Shown in pieces: positions 17,433 to 27,518 of a stretch of 64,000 nt of DNA. Numbering within the stretch: the stretch's first letter is position 1; each line of letters opens with the position of its first letter. The stretch covers positions 4,030,001 to 4,094,000 of the forward strand of contig NZ_CP089301.1 in NCBI RefSeq assembly GCF_021227995.1, in the 5' to 3' direction. A program made the translations under genes and the position numbers. Below the pieces are notes generated by a model. The model was not told where the DNA came from. It did not search any database and was given only the letters and a program-made list of their open reading frames with translations. The stretch is from Novosphingobium kaempferiae. GTDB lineage: Bacteria; Pseudomonadota; Alphaproteobacteria; Sphingomonadales; Sphingomonadaceae.

Positions 17433-18765
17433 CCAGCCCTCCCGAGACGGCGATGACAGGCTCCGGCGTCTCGCCATCGAAGGCGGGAGCGTTGCGCCCG
17501 GTATCGGCGGCACGGCGGATTGCGCCGCTCTGCACAAGCCGTTCGACTTCTGCCGGGGCGTAGCCGATCTCGGCCAGAACCTGCGCGCTGTGTTCGCCAA
17601 GGATCGGCGCGGCGCTGGGGTCGATGGCCGGGGTCAGGCTCATCTTGCGGAACGGCGAGCCGACGTTGAACACGCTGCCCAGCGTGGGATGCGGAATCTG
17701 GCTGACCATGCCCGTCTCGAAAGCCGACGGTGAGGTCAGCCCTTCGTCCAGAGTGGCGAGCACCCCGGCCGGGACGCCGCAGGCCTTCAGTTTCCGGCCG
17801 ATCACGGCGGCATCGTCGGACCGGAACAGGTCGCGGAAGATCGACTGCAGCTTCTCGGCCTCGACGTTGCGGTCGGGGAAGGTGGGGTAGTCCGTGACCA
17901 GATCCGGACGACCGAACACATCGACGGCCATGCGTCGATAGTGGGTCTCGGTCATGCAGTAGACGTAGACAGGCCGGCCATCGCGGCAGTCGTATTCGCC
18001 GCTGGGAACCAGTTCCGGGCGATAGAGGCCGTAGCGTTCGGGCACCTGCCCGGTGCCGAGGTAACGCCCGCCGATGTAGGACAGGTCCGAGATCGCGGAA
18101 TCGTACATCGACAGGTCGATGTGCTGGCCCTTCCCCAGCCGGTCGCGGGCGTGCAGCGCCGCCAGCACCGCCACCTGTCCGTTGAGCGCTGCGGTGATGT
18201 CGACCCAGGGCACCGTCGAGATGCCCGGGCGCTGCCCCGGCAGGCCGTTCATGAACATGACGCCGGTTTCGGCCGCGATCACCGGGTCCAGCCCTGCCGC
18301 GTCGGCCAGCGGGCCGGTACGGCCGTAGCCCGAGATCGACAGGTAGATCAGGCGGGGGAACTGCGCCTTGAGGCTCTCGTAATCGAGCCCGGCCTTCTTC
18401 ATGACGCGCGAGGTGTAGTTCTCCACCAGCACGTCGGCCCAGGCGATGAGCTTCAGCGCCACCTCGCGCCCTTCTGGCGTGTTGATGTCCAGCGCGATGC
18501 TGCGCTTGTTGCGGTTGCACGATATGAAGAACGTGCTCTCGTCGCTGTCGCCATCGACGAAGGGCGGGATCGCGCGGATGCTGTCCCCGCACCGCGGATC
18601 TTCCACCTTGATGACGTCGGCACCCAGATCGGCAAGAATCTGGGTGCCGAACGGGCCGGCAAGGACGCGGGAGAAATCGACGACCTTCAGCCCTTCGAGG
18701 GCAAGCGGCAGGTCGGCTTGGCGAGGCTGATAGGCCGGAAGGTCCGGGCGCTGGGAAGCAGGCAT
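17422..18765 (-). CDS. CaiB/BaiF family III CoA-transferase
   Basis: 447 residues. The N-terminal Rossmann part reads LALEGLKVVDFSRVLAGPFG and LADLGADVIKVE; the likely catalytic Asp189 is in WVDITAALNG. Family III enzymes move CoA from a donor acyl-CoA to a free acid, so this gene would activate the carboxylate substrate. It is the second CaiB-family gene of the operon, the other being racemase-like. It starts at ATG 18765 with GGAGGAACC upstream and overlaps the DUF35 gene by 11 bp. Confidence 0.88.
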   Translation of the reverse strand: MPASQRPDLPAYQPRQADLPLALEGLKVVDFSRVLAGPFGTQILADLGADVIKVEDPRCGDSIRAIPPFVDGDSDESTFFISCNRNKRSIALDINTPEGREVALKLIAWADVLVENYTSRVMKKAGLDYESLKAQFPRLIYLSISGYGRTGPLADAAGLDPVIAAETGVMFMNGLPGQRPGISTVPWVDITAALNGQVAVLAALHARDRLGKGQHIDLSMYDSAISDLSYIGGRYLGTGQVPERYGLYRPELVPSGEYDCRDGRPVYVYCMTETHYRRMAVDVFGRPDLVTDYPTFPDRNVEAEKLQSIFRDLFRSDDAAVIGRKLKACGVPAGVLATLDEGLTSPSAFETGMVSQIPHPTLGSVFNVGSPFRKMSLTPAIDPSAAPILGEHSAQVLAEIGYAPAEVERLVQSGAIRRAADTGRNAPAFDGETPEPVIAVSGGLDVR

Positions 18766-18834
18766 GGTTCCTCCTGCCGCCGAAGCGGCATGACTGGGAC
18801 TGAGGCTGTTGAAGGAGAGGCGAAAGGCCGATGG

Positions 18835-20088
18835 TCAGGCGTTCGCGTACTCGTCCGGGATCTCGAAGCGGAAGACCTTCGCCGCGTTCAGGCCCAGGAT
18901 CTTCGCGCGCGTATCTTCCTTGAGGTTGTCCCCGAAGGTGCGCTCGATGGCCTCGGCCGAATGCGGCCAGGTTCCTTCGTGGTGGGGATAATCGTTACCC
19001 CACATAAGCTTGTCCTGGAGGCCGTAGCGCTCGACCAGTTCCAGCGCCGCGCGGTCCTCGGCGATCGAGGCGAAGCAGTTGCTGCGATAGTATTCGCTCG
19101 GCAGGTTCTTGAGCTTGGGGCGCACCCACATGTGATGCTTGCGATAGACCTCGTCCATTGCCTCCAGCATCCATGGCAGCCAGCCGGCATTGGCCTCGAT
19201 GGTCGCCGCCCGCAGGCGCGGGAAGCGTTCGAATACGCCGGATGCGCACATCGCCACGATCGGCTCCATCGTTGGCGCCAGCGAATGCACCACGTAGTTG
19301 ATGACGGCGCCGCCCTTGCCGCGCGCACCGCGCGGATCCTTGCCGGTGGAGATGTGGTAGCAGATGGTTAGGTCGTGATCCTGTATCGCCGCCCAGAGCG
19401 GGTCGAACATCGGCTGGTTGTAGTTGGGATCGTCCGGATCGTGGGAATTCCACACCGGCTTGCACGGCAGCATGACGGTGCGATAGCCCATCTTCGCCGC
19501 ACGCTCGACTTCGCGCACAGCGCCTTCGACATCGGCGGGCGCCACGGTGGCGGCGGGGTTGCAGCGCTTGTGATAGGGCTGGCACACTTCCGAGGCCCAG
19601 TCGTTCCACACGCGGCACTGGGCCTGCACGAATTCGGCATCGGCCGAACTCCACATCAGCAGGGCGGGGCCGTTGGGGAAGATCACCTCGCCGTCCACGC
19701 CATCGCGCATCTGGTCGGTGATGCGCTTGAGGCCCAGTTCCTCCGAAGGCGCTTCGGGATCGGGAATGCTGGCGCCGGAGCGGGACCGCACCAGATCCTC
19801 GCCCATGAGGTCGAAGTCCCAGAGACGTTCGTCCTTCATGCCTTCCATGATGATGAACTTCACGCCATCGCGCACTTCCACGCGGGGGAGCTTGTGGTGC
19901 CATTTCCTGTCCAGCCGTTCCTTGAACAGTGTCGGCGGCGGCATCAGGTGGGCGTCGGCAGAAATCATGAAGTACTTCTGCTTATTCGTGCCGGGACGAA
20001 CGTCCTTCGCCCAGCTTTCGGGGCCGGGTGTGACGGTCCGCCACTCGTTTTCCGGATTCACGAACAAATCGGCGGAATGCGTCGCCAT
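18835..20088 (-). CDS. Amidohydrolase_2 family metal-dependent hydrolase/decarboxylase
   Basis: 417 residues of the amidohydrolase fold. The first-strand metal motif is DAH (ISADAHLMPPP) rather than HxH; later ligands are in ICYHIST, in TIEANAGWLPWML and in GNDYPHHEG near residue 375. This branch includes ACMSD-like decarboxylases and ring-cleavage hydrolases and is frequent in sphingomonad CoA-dependent catabolic clusters. It is the first gene of the seven-gene run; a 69-bp gap with a small GCCGCCGAAGCGGC hairpin separates it from the CoA-transferase. Reaction not assignable from sequence alone. Confidence 0.82.
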   Translation of the reverse strand: MATHSADLFVNPENEWRTVTPGPESWAKDVRPGTNKQKYFMISADAHLMPPPTLFKERLDRKWHHKLPRVEVRDGVKFIIMEGMKDERLWDFDLMGEDLVRSRSGASIPDPEAPSEELGLKRITDQMRDGVDGEVIFPNGPALLMWSSADAEFVQAQCRVWNDWASEVCQPYHKRCNPAATVAPADVEGAVREVERAAKMGYRTVMLPCKPVWNSHDPDDPNYNQPMFDPLWAAIQDHDLTICYHISTGKDPRGARGKGGAVINYVVHSLAPTMEPIVAMCASGVFERFPRLRAATIEANAGWLPWMLEAMDEVYRKHHMWVRPKLKNLPSEYYRSNCFASIAEDRAALELVERYGLQDKLMWGNDYPHHEGTWPHSAEAIERTFGDNLKEDTRAKILGLNAAKVFRFEIPDEYANA

Positions 20089-20131
20089 CTAATCTCTCCC
20101 GATTTCGACGGTATGAATTCTCATTACTCGT

Positions 20132-20148
20132 GAGTGATCGTGTCACTC
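20132..20148. promoter_or_regulatory. Operator-like inverted repeat upstream of the catabolic operon
   Basis: GAGTGA at 20132-20137, spacer TCGTG, and its exact complement TCACTC at 20143-20148. It lies 44 bp from the amidohydrolase start and about 200 bp from the divergent LysR gene, a fitting place for a regulator site. Seen by eye; binding not shown. Confidence 0.4.
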
Positions 20149-20344
20149 CGGCTGAACTCGTCGATAACGTGGATGCTAGATACTGACGTGGCGCGAGGTC
20201 CAATATCAAATCCGTCGCAACCATATAAAAATGATATGGCTGATACCGGAACAGCTTCGACCGGGGGCTTGGAGCGCGAGGTGGTCCTCATATACAGTGT
20301 CCGAATCAGGCAGCAAAGACTGCCGTGGAGCAGGATGTTGTTTG

Positions 20345-21271
20345 ATGGACTACCCGGTCAGGCTTCTCCGATATTTCGCGACTGTTGCGGAGGAAGGCTC
20401 ATTTACACAGGCAGGACTGCGCCTGAATGCATCGCAGCCCGTGGTTTCCTGCGGCGTCAGGCGTTTGGAATCCCTGTTGGGTTTCCGGTTGCTCGACCGT
20501 AACTCCCGGCATGTCGAACTGACGGTGGAAGGCGAGCGGTTTCTGCCCAGCGCGCGCGAAATCATCGATGCGTCGGAAGTTGCCAGCGAACTGGTCAGGG
20601 AACTGCGCTGCGGGGGCAGTCGCGATTTCCGGCTCGGCTATCCGCCCTACATGACCGACGTTCCGGAACTGGAAAACCTGATCGAGCGATTCCCCAAGCG
20701 CTATCCGGCAGTCTCGATGAACGTCCACATCGGCCTGGCATCCTCGCTCATCGTGGAACTGCAACACCGCCGTCTCGACGTGGCGCTGCTGATCGCGACG
20801 GAGAAGGAACCTGCCGGACTGGACACGCTGAAGCTGCGGCGGATCTATACCGACCTGCTGATCCCGGCGGAGCATCCGCTGGCGCGCAAGCCGCGCGTTG
20901 CCCTGGCCGACCTCGACGGGCTGGAGATGTGGACCCCGGCGCGACACCAGGCTCCGGCGTTCTTCGACCCGACCATCGCGCCGCTGGTGGCGCATGGGGC
21001 GGTGATCCGGCCGGCGATGAATCCCAGCTTCATCGGCCTGGTGCATTCCGCACGCAAGAACCGGGTCATCACCGTCGCCTTCGATTCCCTCAGCCCTGAG
21101 GACGAGATCGCGATGGGCGACATGGTCGTGCGGCCGCTGGAAGACCGCATCGGCTGGACCGACCTGATGCTGGCGCGTGCGAACGGGGAGACGAACGTGG
21201 CGACCAACCTGTTCTGGGAATTCGCCGACAATCTCCTGTGTTCGCGGCAGGCGCGCCCCGAAGCGGCCTGA
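20345..21271 (+). CDS. LysR-type transcriptional regulator
   Basis: 308 residues. The N-terminal winged HTH (residues about 4-62: LLRYFATVAEEGSFTQAGLRLNASQPVVS, LLGFRLLDRNSRHVELT) is followed by a LysR substrate-binding domain starting near GGSRDFRLGYPPYM. ATG 20345 gives the standard family start; the frame is open upstream but without homology. It is divergent from the seven-gene catabolic operon (257 bp between starts) and is its likely activator, answering to a pathway intermediate. Confidence 0.9.
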   Translation: MDYPVRLLRYFATVAEEGSFTQAGLRLNASQPVVSCGVRRLESLLGFRLLDRNSRHVELTVEGERFLPSAREIIDASEVASELVRELRCGGSRDFRLGYPPYMTDVPELENLIERFPKRYPAVSMNVHIGLASSLIVELQHRRLDVALLIATEKEPAGLDTLKLRRIYTDLLIPAEHPLARKPRVALADLDGLEMWTPARHQAPAFFDPTIAPLVAHGAVIRPAMNPSFIGLVHSARKNRVITVAFDSLSPEDEIAMGDMVVRPLEDRIGWTDLMLARANGETNVATNLFWEFADNLLCSRQARPEAA

Positions 21272-21292
21272 CGCGGAAGGCCGTGCCTGCGC

Positions 21293-21877
21293 TTACAGCG
21301 GCGCTTCGATGTGCAGCAGTTCGGCCAGCGCCTTCGAGGCCGCCCGCCCAGCGACGGTTCCATCTATCTTCCAGTAATCCTTCATCACCGACCAGCCGAC
21401 GGAACTGTGGAGCAGGTCCACTACGGCGCACAGGCCCGTGAAATCCGGCTCGGCAAGATCGGGATGCGCGATGCGGACGGCGCGGCGGATCATCTCGGCG
21501 CGTTGGGTATAGACGGCCAGACGCAGCGCCTTGCCCTGCCGCGTGTCGATGATCGCGCGGATCAGCGGTTCGCGGGCGTCGAATTCGGGGAAGGCGGTCA
21601 GGGGATCGGCGGCGAGAGCTTGGGGCGTGTCCAGGCAGGGAGAGGTGATCTCTCCGCCGATGTGCGCCCAGACGGCATCGATCAGTTCGGCCCGCGTCGC
21701 GAAGTAGCGATAAACCGTGCGTTCCGCGATCCCTGCCCGTGCAGCGACTTCACCGACCTGAAAGTCATCGAATTCACACTGCTTCAGAAGATCGATCGCA
21801 GCATCGAGAATGCGGCGGCGCGTATATTCGCGATGTGCATCACGCAACGGGAGCGGATTATTGGTCATGGTCGGCAT
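21293..21877 (-). CDS. TetR-family transcriptional regulator
   Basis: 194 residues. HTH at about 19-60 (RRRILDAAIDLLKQCEFDDFQVGEVAARAGIAERTVYRYF) then a helical ligand domain. Convergent with the LysR gene (21 bp between stops) and divergent from the two D-acylase-like genes, 174 bp between starts. An inverted repeat at 21921-21939 between the divergent genes is a likely operator. Predicted repressor of the hydrolase-nitroreductase operon. Confidence 0.87.
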   Translation of the reverse strand: MPTMTNNPLPLRDAHREYTRRRILDAAIDLLKQCEFDDFQVGEVAARAGIAERTVYRYFATRAELIDAVWAHIGGEITSPCLDTPQALAADPLTAFPEFDAREPLIRAIIDTRQGKALRLAVYTQRAEMIRRAVRIAHPDLAEPDFTGLCAVVDLLHSSVGWSVMKDYWKIDGTVAGRAASKALAELLHIEAPL

Positions 21878-21920
21878 AATCCCGGCAAAATATCTGCGGC
21901 GTCAATGAAATGATTTGGCG

Positions 21921-21939
21921 ATGTCAGTCCGCATGACAT
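21921..21939. promoter_or_regulatory. Likely TetR operator between divergent genes
   Basis: ATGTCA (21921-21926), a 7-base spacer and TGACAT (21934-21939) form an exact inverted repeat, 44 bp from the TetR start and 113 bp from the first hydrolase start. Spacing and position fit a TetR dimer site. Confidence 0.45.
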
Positions 21940-22051
21940 GATGTCTGTTTTAATGATCTCTTTTTGTTCTTGTTGAACTGCGTCGAAGACGTAACACTGC
22001 GGATGCGAATCCCCCAAATGCGAGTCGGGATCGCAGTGAGAGGATCATCAC

Positions 22052-23812
22052 ATGGCTGTACCCTTCGACCTCGTAATCCGGGGCGGCACCGTCGTCGATG
22101 GCAGCGGCGGGCCGGAATATATCGCCGACATCGGCGTGAGCGGCGGCGTCATCGCCGGCATCGGCGACGGTATCGGGCCTGGCGTCGAGGAAATCGACGC
22201 AAGCGGCCTGCTGGTCACGCCCGGTTTCGTAGACATCCACAGCCATTACGACGGTCAGGTCACCTGGGACGAGCGCACCGCCCCGTCCAGCGACCACGGC
22301 GTGACGACGGTGGTGATGGGCAACTGCGGGGTCGGCTTCGCGCCGTGCCGTCCGGGCGACCGCGACACCCTCCTGCGGGTGATGGAGGGGGTGGAGGACA
22401 TTCCGGAAATCGTGATGACCGAGGGGCTGCCATGGAACTGGGAGACTTTCCCGGAATACCTCGATGCGATCGCCGCGCGCGCGCGGGACATCGACGTGGC
22501 GGCGCAGCTCCCGCACAGTTGCCTGCGCGTCTACGTCATGGGCGAAAGGGCCGCGAGCGGGGAGCCTGCGACAGCCGACGATCTCGCTGAAATGACCCGC
22601 CTTGCCCGCGAGGCGATGGAGGCGGGGGCGATCGGATTCGGCACCTCGCGCACGATGTTCCACAAGAGCAGCGATGGCGCCGCGGTGCCCAGCTACGACG
22701 CGGGGCGCGCGGAACTGGTCGCTATTGCTAAGGGGCTGGCGCAGGCGGGCAAGGGCGTGCTTCAGGCGGTCATCGACCTCCACGGCGAGGATATGGTGGA
22801 AGCCGAGGTGAAGCTGCTGCGCGGCATCGCCGAGGAAACGGGCCGACCGGCCAGCTTCTCTCTGGCGCAGGTGCGCGAGGCGCCGCGGAGCTATGCCCGT
22901 GCGCTGGAACTTGTCGATGCGGCGCAGGCCGATGGGGTGGCCCTGCGCGCGCAGGTGATAGGGCGACCGACCGGCATCCTGGTGGGGCTCGACCTGTCGT
23001 ACAATCCGTTCTCGCTGCACCCCAGCTATCGTGAGATCCAGCACCTCCCGCTGGCGGAACGGCTGGAGCGGATGCGTCGGCCTGAAGTGCGTGCGGCGAT
23101 CCTGTCCGAGCGGCCGGGCGAGGACTGGCTGGTTCATCTCAAGTACCTGACCGAGTTCGACCGGATGTTCCCGCTGGCCGATCCGCCCCAGTACGAGTTT
23201 TCGCCTGAAGACAGCGTGGCAGCCCGCGCGGCAAGGGCCGGTATTTCGACGGAGGAACTCGCCTACGACCTGCTGCTGGAAGACGATGGCCGCGCCGTGC
23301 TCAGCATCGCCTTCGCCAATTTCGCGGATGGCACGCTCGACGCCGCATTGGCCATGCTGCGCCACCCACATACCCTGATGGGGCTGGGCGATGGCGGGGC
23401 GCACTGCGGGATGATCTGCGACGCCGGCTATCCCACCTTCATGCTCACCCACTGGGCGCGCGACCGGAACGGTGAGCGACTGGCATTGGTCGACGTGGTG
23501 AAGGGCCTGTCACGCGATCCGGCAGAGGCCGTGGGCCTGCTGGATCGCGGACTGATCGCCGAGGGCTACAAGGCCGACATCAACGTGATCGACTTCGCGC
23601 ACCTTCGGCTGAAGCGGCCCGAAGTCACATACGATCTGCCTGCGGGCGGGCGACGGCTGATCCAGCGCGCGCACGGATATGCGGCCACGATCGTCAACGG
23701 CCATGTCATCGCCCGCGATGCCGTGCCCACCGGCACCATGCCCGGAAAGCTGGTTCGCGGCGCGCAACCGGCCCCTGCAACAGCTCAGCTGAAGGATGCT
23801 TGCCATGTATGA
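22052..23812 (+). CDS. N-acyl-D-amino-acid deacylase family amidohydrolase (first of a pair)
   Basis: 586 residues, amidohydrolase_3/D-aminoacylase type. Metal motif HSHYDGQ (His63, His65), conserved [11 protein letters not shown] with Cys92 as in the zinc site of D-aminoacylase, and GDGGAHCGM in the late metal-site region. The small beta-domain is split between N-terminus ([16 protein letters not shown]) and C-terminus ([11 protein letters not shown]). By family it hydrolyses an N-acyl amide. It overlaps the next gene by 8 bp. Lack of an export signal suggests a cytoplasmic enzyme acting on an imported amide. Confidence 0.85.
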   Translation: MAVPFDLVIRGGTVVDGSGGPEYIADIGVSGGVIAGIGDGIGPGVEEIDASGLLVTPGFVDIHSHYDGQVTWDERTAPSSDHGVTTVVMGNCGVGFAPCRPGDRDTLLRVMEGVEDIPEIVMTEGLPWNWETFPEYLDAIAARARDIDVAAQLPHSCLRVYVMGERAASGEPATADDLAEMTRLAREAMEAGAIGFGTSRTMFHKSSDGAAVPSYDAGRAELVAIAKGLAQAGKGVLQAVIDLHGEDMVEAEVKLLRGIAEETGRPASFSLAQVREAPRSYARALELVDAAQADGVALRAQVIGRPTGILVGLDLSYNPFSLHPSYREIQHLPLAERLERMRRPEVRAAILSERPGEDWLVHLKYLTEFDRMFPLADPPQYEFSPEDSVAARAARAGISTEELAYDLLLEDDGRAVLSIAFANFADGTLDAALAMLRHPHTLMGLGDGGAHCGMICDAGYPTFMLTHWARDRNGERLALVDVVKGLSRDPAEAVGLLDRGLIAEGYKADINVIDFAHLRLKRPEVTYDLPAGGRRLIQRAHGYAATIVNGHVIARDAVPTGTMPGKLVRGAQPAPATAQLKDACHV

Positions 23813-25565
23813 TCTGCTTATCCGCAACGGCACGGTGATCGACGGGTCCGGCGACGAACGGCAGGTGTCCGACATTGCCGTGAAGGACGGTATGATCGTG
23901 CGCATCGGCTCCGTCTCTCCGTCCGATGCCCGCGAGGTGGTCGACGCCGATGGTCTGGTCGTCTCACCGGGCTTCATCGATCCGCACACCCATTACGACG
24001 CGCAGCTATTTTGGGATCACACCGCGAGCCCTTCGCCCTATCACGGAGTGACGACGGTGATCGGCGGGCTGTGCGGCTTCACCCTGCAGCCGATGACGCC
24101 GGAATCCGCACGATACATTGTCCCGATGCTGTCGCAGGTGGAAGACATCCCGCTCGTATCGCTGGAGGCGGGCGTGCCGTGCGACTGGAACGGCTTCGGC
24201 CAGTTCCGCGATCGCCTGGCCGGGCGAACCGCGATCAACTGCGGCTTTTCGACGGGGCACTCCGCGATCCGCCGCATGGTGATGGGGGAGCGGGCGACGC
24301 AGGGCCATGCCAGTGCGCAGGATGTGGAACGGATGCAGGTACTGCTGGCTTCCGCGCTGGAGGAAGGCGCGCTGGGTTTCTCGACCTCGAACTCTCCCAC
24401 CCACAACGATCACACCGGCGGCCCCGTGCCGTCCCGTTTCGCAAGCCCCGAGGAATTCGTCGCCCTTGCGGAAATCTGTCGCCACTACGAAGGGTCGAGC
24501 GTCGAGATCCAGCCCGGGCTGCTGTTCGACGAGGACACCGCCCGATTGATGAGCGACATGTCGCTCGCTTCAGAGCGCGTCGTCACCTGGAACGCCCAGT
24601 TCACCAGTACGCTGGATCAGGGCGAGCGCGATACCGTGGCGCGCCAGTTGTCCATGAGCGACTACGCCCGGGAGCGTGGCGGCGACGTCGTGGGCCTGAC
24701 CGTGCCGATCACTGCCAATGCCCATTTCGATCTGGCGCGCGGTGGCGTGTTCGACATCATTCCGGGCTGGGACCGGCTGTTTCGCTTGAGCAGGACGGAG
24801 CGTCTGAGTGCTCTGGGTGATCCTGTGTTCCGGGCATATCTGCGCGACTGCGCTTTTGCGCCCGCCGCACAGGCGCTGCAGATCGTCCGTCAGTTGATGG
24901 ATCGCGATTTCGTGATGGTCGAGCGCGGCCATCACGCCATGACGCGCAGGTTCGAAGGCAGGACGATCGGCGAGGCCGCCGACGAACTCGGCTGCGACCC
25001 TCTCGACGCACTATTCGACCTCGCTCTGGCGGATGGACTGGAAACGCTGTTCACTTTCATCGACGTGGGAGAGGATGCCGAAACCTATCGCTTCCGGTTG
25101 GGGCTGTGGCGCGACGACCGGCTCTGCGTGGGCGGTTCGGATGCGGGTGCGCATGTCGAGACGATCGACACGTTCGGCTACTTCACCCGGATGCTGGAGC
25201 GGCCGGTGCGTCAGCATAGTGTGCTGTCGCTCGAGGAATGCGTACACCACATCACTCAGGCACCCGCCCGTTTCCTCGGACTGAAGCGCCGGGGAACGCT
25301 GCGCGAAGGGTGGCACGCGGACATTACGGTTTTCGATCCATCGACGGTCGCACGCCACGCGCTGCAGTCTCGCGCGGACCTTCCCGGCGGCGCCCACAGG
25401 CTTTACGCGGAGGCGGACGGCATATGTCATGTGTTCGTGAATGGATCGATGGTGATCGACCATGGCCGCTACACCGGGGCAGTACCCGGATCGTTCCTGA
25501 CCCGAGGGAAGGATACCCGGACGGTGAACCGGATGGGAAGCCGTGATGCGGCAATGTCAGGTTAG
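23805..25565 (+). CDS. N-acyl-D-amino-acid deacylase family amidohydrolase (second of the pair)
   Basis: 586 residues, paralogous to the preceding gene but clearly diverged. Motifs: [11 protein letters not shown] (His61, His63), [11 protein letters not shown] (Cys90), [11 protein letters not shown], and the C-terminal strand [15 protein letters not shown] 23805 was chosen because AAGGA lies 9 bp upstream; an ATG 9 bp earlier sits on that site. It overlaps the upstream gene by 8 bp. Two such paralogues side by side suggest either a hetero-oligomer or two successive amide or carbamate cleavages. Confidence 0.84.
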   Translation: MYDLLIRNGTVIDGSGDERQVSDIAVKDGMIVRIGSVSPSDAREVVDADGLVVSPGFIDPHTHYDAQLFWDHTASPSPYHGVTTVIGGLCGFTLQPMTPESARYIVPMLSQVEDIPLVSLEAGVPCDWNGFGQFRDRLAGRTAINCGFSTGHSAIRRMVMGERATQGHASAQDVERMQVLLASALEEGALGFSTSNSPTHNDHTGGPVPSRFASPEEFVALAEICRHYEGSSVEIQPGLLFDEDTARLMSDMSLASERVVTWNAQFTSTLDQGERDTVARQLSMSDYARERGGDVVGLTVPITANAHFDLARGGVFDIIPGWDRLFRLSRTERLSALGDPVFRAYLRDCAFAPAAQALQIVRQLMDRDFVMVERGHHAMTRRFEGRTIGEAADELGCDPLDALFDLALADGLETLFTFIDVGEDAETYRFRLGLWRDDRLCVGGSDAGAHVETIDTFGYFTRMLERPVRQHSVLSLEECVHHITQAPARFLGLKRRGTLREGWHADITVFDPSTVARHALQSRADLPGGAHRLYAEADGICHVFVNGSMVIDHGRYTGAVPGSFLTRGKDTRTVNRMGSRDAAMSG

Positions 25566-25615
25566 TGCGCCTCTGGATGCGGATGGCCGGACGAGGGCCG
25601 ATGAGGACCGTCGCG

Positions 25616-26368
25616 ATGTCTATGGTTGAACGTGAAAGCGTGTTTGACGATGGTGCGGACACATCCGATATGCCTGACGCGATCGTGCTCTCCCGGCTTC
25701 TCGGCGAGCGTTTCAGTTGCCGGGCATATCGGCAAGATTCAATCCCCCGGCCGGTGATCCGCCGCATGCTGGCGATGGCGCAATTATCGGCATCTTGGTG
25801 CAATTCTCAGCCTTGGCAGACGATCGTGACCGAAGGAGCGGGGACGGGGCGGTTCGCCACGGCTCTGTTCGAGCATGCCGTAGCCAACGGCGCCGCAAAT
25901 GGGGGAATTCCGACGGCCAGCCCCGATTTCGCTTTTCCCGTCGTCTATCGCGGCGTGTACAAGGAGCGGCAGAGGGAAGTTGGCAGACAGCTTTACGAAA
26001 GTGTGGGCATAACCCGTGGAGACAGGGAAGCGTCAGGGCGGCAGGCGCTGCAAAATTTTCGGCTCTTCGACGCGCCTCACGCACTGATCGTGACGTCCGA
26101 GCGCGATCTCGGCACTTATGGAGCGATCGATACCGGCATCTATGTAGGTAATCTGCTGCTCGCGGCGCAGAGCCTGGGGCTCGGCATTGTTCCCCAGGCG
26201 GCTTTGGCTGGTTACGCGCCACTGATACGCGAGTACTTCAACATACCCGAAAATCGGCTCGTGGTGCTCGGAGCTTCATTTGGCTACCCCGATCTTGACC
26301 ATCCCGCGAATAGTTTCCGTTCCCGACGCGCTTGTGTCGAAGATGTGGTAGATTGGGTGACTACTTGA
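25616..26368 (+). CDS. Nitroreductase-family FMN oxidoreductase
   Basis: 250 residues. FMN phosphate-binding motif in RFSCRAYRQDSI near the N-terminus, NSQPWQ in the second flavin-contact region, and a late GASFGYPD segment typical of the family. ATG 25616 has GAGGA 8 bp upstream; the frame is open back to a GTG at 25565 that overlaps the previous stop. It is the last gene of the hydrolase operon and could reduce a nitro, quinone or enone group in the pathway; exact substrate unknown. Confidence 0.85.
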   Translation: MSMVERESVFDDGADTSDMPDAIVLSRLLGERFSCRAYRQDSIPRPVIRRMLAMAQLSASWCNSQPWQTIVTEGAGTGRFATALFEHAVANGAANGGIPTASPDFAFPVVYRGVYKERQREVGRQLYESVGITRGDREASGRQALQNFRLFDAPHALIVTSERDLGTYGAIDTGIYVGNLLLAAQSLGLGIVPQAALAGYAPLIREYFNIPENRLVVLGASFGYPDLDHPANSFRSRRACVEDVVDWVTT

Positions 26369-26370
26369 AG

Positions 26371-26401
26371 TCGTGCTCAAAAGGAGAAATCTTGAGCACG
26401 A
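26371..26401. terminator. Stem-loop after the nitroreductase gene
   Basis: TCGTGCTCAA (26371-26380) pairs exactly with TTGAGCACGA (26392-26401) around an 11-base loop, 3 bp after the nitroreductase stop. There is no T-run, so this is a possible rather than a typical terminator. Confidence 0.45.
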
Positions 26402-26858
26402 TCACTTCGACAAAATTTTGCTGCCGCCTCGAAGTTATCTTGCTCTCGATGCACCAGATGTCCCCACGCCTCCTGAGCATCGACACGGGCGCGGCCAGCG
26501 CAACAAGTCGATGCAGTTTGTCCAGCAACGTTCCAGGGTCTCGGCCGAATGGCATTTCGTTGACGATCAGTCCGCCAACCCGAAACGAAATTGCAAGCGG
26601 TTAGGCTCCGAGAGCAACTTCGAGCGGGACTTCTTTGGAACGAAATTCTACCGCAGGGCGGCCGGGAAGGGGCGGCCGCAGCAGCAACCGCTACCCTTGG
26701 GATTTCCGGTTCTCGCTCCGTACCTTGCTAAGCGCCGGAAGCCGGGGCTGTTGCGCGGTACTTCAGGCCCTTGCTCCTCTACGGGCGCACCTTAGCCGCA
26801 AGCATCCTGAAAAAAGTTTGCTTCTCACGGAAGGAATCTTCCTCACCGGGTCTCCTAC
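26402..26858. other. Intergenic region before the FecI-type sigma gene
   Basis: 457 bp. One plus-strand frame stays open over most of it (to 26795) but its product has no recognised domain, mixed codon use and no convincing ribosome site, so I do not call a gene. Base composition is a little lower in GC than the neighbours up to about 26600, which could mark old inserted DNA. Promoters of the fecI gene are expected near the right end, but none was clear. Confidence 0.35.
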
Positions 26859-27518
26859 ATGCCAGAACGGGAATTCAATCCCGGCACAGGCCCGGTGAAG
26901 GAGGGTGTCACGCCAGGAGAGGCAGACGCAACAGGGGCAGGCGGCGAACCTGCCCGGAGACGCCGGATCGCGGTCTGGGTCGCGCGCGAGATCGTGCCGC
27001 ACGAGGCGCGCATCCGCCGATGGCTCGCGCGTTCGCGGCTCTCGCCGGAGGATATCGACGAGGTCATGCAGGAAGCCTACTGCCGCATAGCGATGCTCCC
27101 CTCGGTCGATCACATCGACCAGCCTCTCGCCTACATGTCGGCGATCGCGCGCAACCTCATGCTGCGGCGGCTCAAGCGCCAGCAGGTGGTGGTCTTCGAA
27201 GCGGTCAGCGACATCGAGACATGGCGCGACGAGGAGACTCCTTCGCCGGAAGAGCAGGCCGCAAGCCGCATGAGCTACGAGCGGGTCATGGCGATCATCG
27301 GCACTCTGCCCGAACGCTGCCGACGCGTGGTGGAACTGCGCAAGATCGAAGGGTGGTCTCAGAAGGAGATCGCGACCCACCTCGGCATGACCGAGAAGGC
27401 CGTCGAGAAACAGGTCTGGAACGGCGTGCGCGCCATCCGCGACGCCTGGCTGCGCGCCGAGGCGCTGAGCGAGGGCCGGATGACGCCCGTCGAACCGAAG
27501 GAGGCGCGCCGATGGTGA
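26859..27518 (+). CDS. fecI: FecI-type ECF sigma factor of the pectin-uptake locus
   Basis: 219 residues. Region 2 around residues 48-95 (IRRWLARSRLSPEDIDEVMQEAYCRI) and region 4 at 145-200 (LPERCRRVVELRKIEG, SQKEIATHLGMTEKAVEKQVWNG). The N-terminal 45 residues are a charged extension. Overlaps fecR by 7 bp. In FecI/R/A systems the sigma factor is activated by FecR when the receptor binds its ligand, and then transcribes the receptor gene. Here the receptor has the required STN domain. Confidence 0.88.
   Translation: MPEREFNPGTGPVKEGVTPGEADATGAGGEPARRRRIAVWVAREIVPHEARIRRWLARSRLSPEDIDEVMQEAYCRIAMLPSVDHIDQPLAYMSAIARNLMLRRLKRQQVVVFEAVSDIETWRDEETPSPEEQAASRMSYERVMAIIGTLPERCRRVVELRKIEGWSQKEIATHLGMTEKAVEKQVWNGVRAIRDAWLRAEALSEGRMTPVEPKEARRW

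Noticed and set aside
16130..18592. Open frame of about 820 codons on the minus strand overlapping the CoA-transferase, DUF35 and thiolase genes
   Set aside because: It is an alternative frame of three real genes with clear motifs; composition is Arg/His/Ala-rich, as for shadows.
26771..27511. Upstream extension of the fecR frame
   Set aside because: The 250 extra codons overlap the fecI gene in another frame; the FecR domain starts only at the ATG 27512 coupled to the fecI stop.
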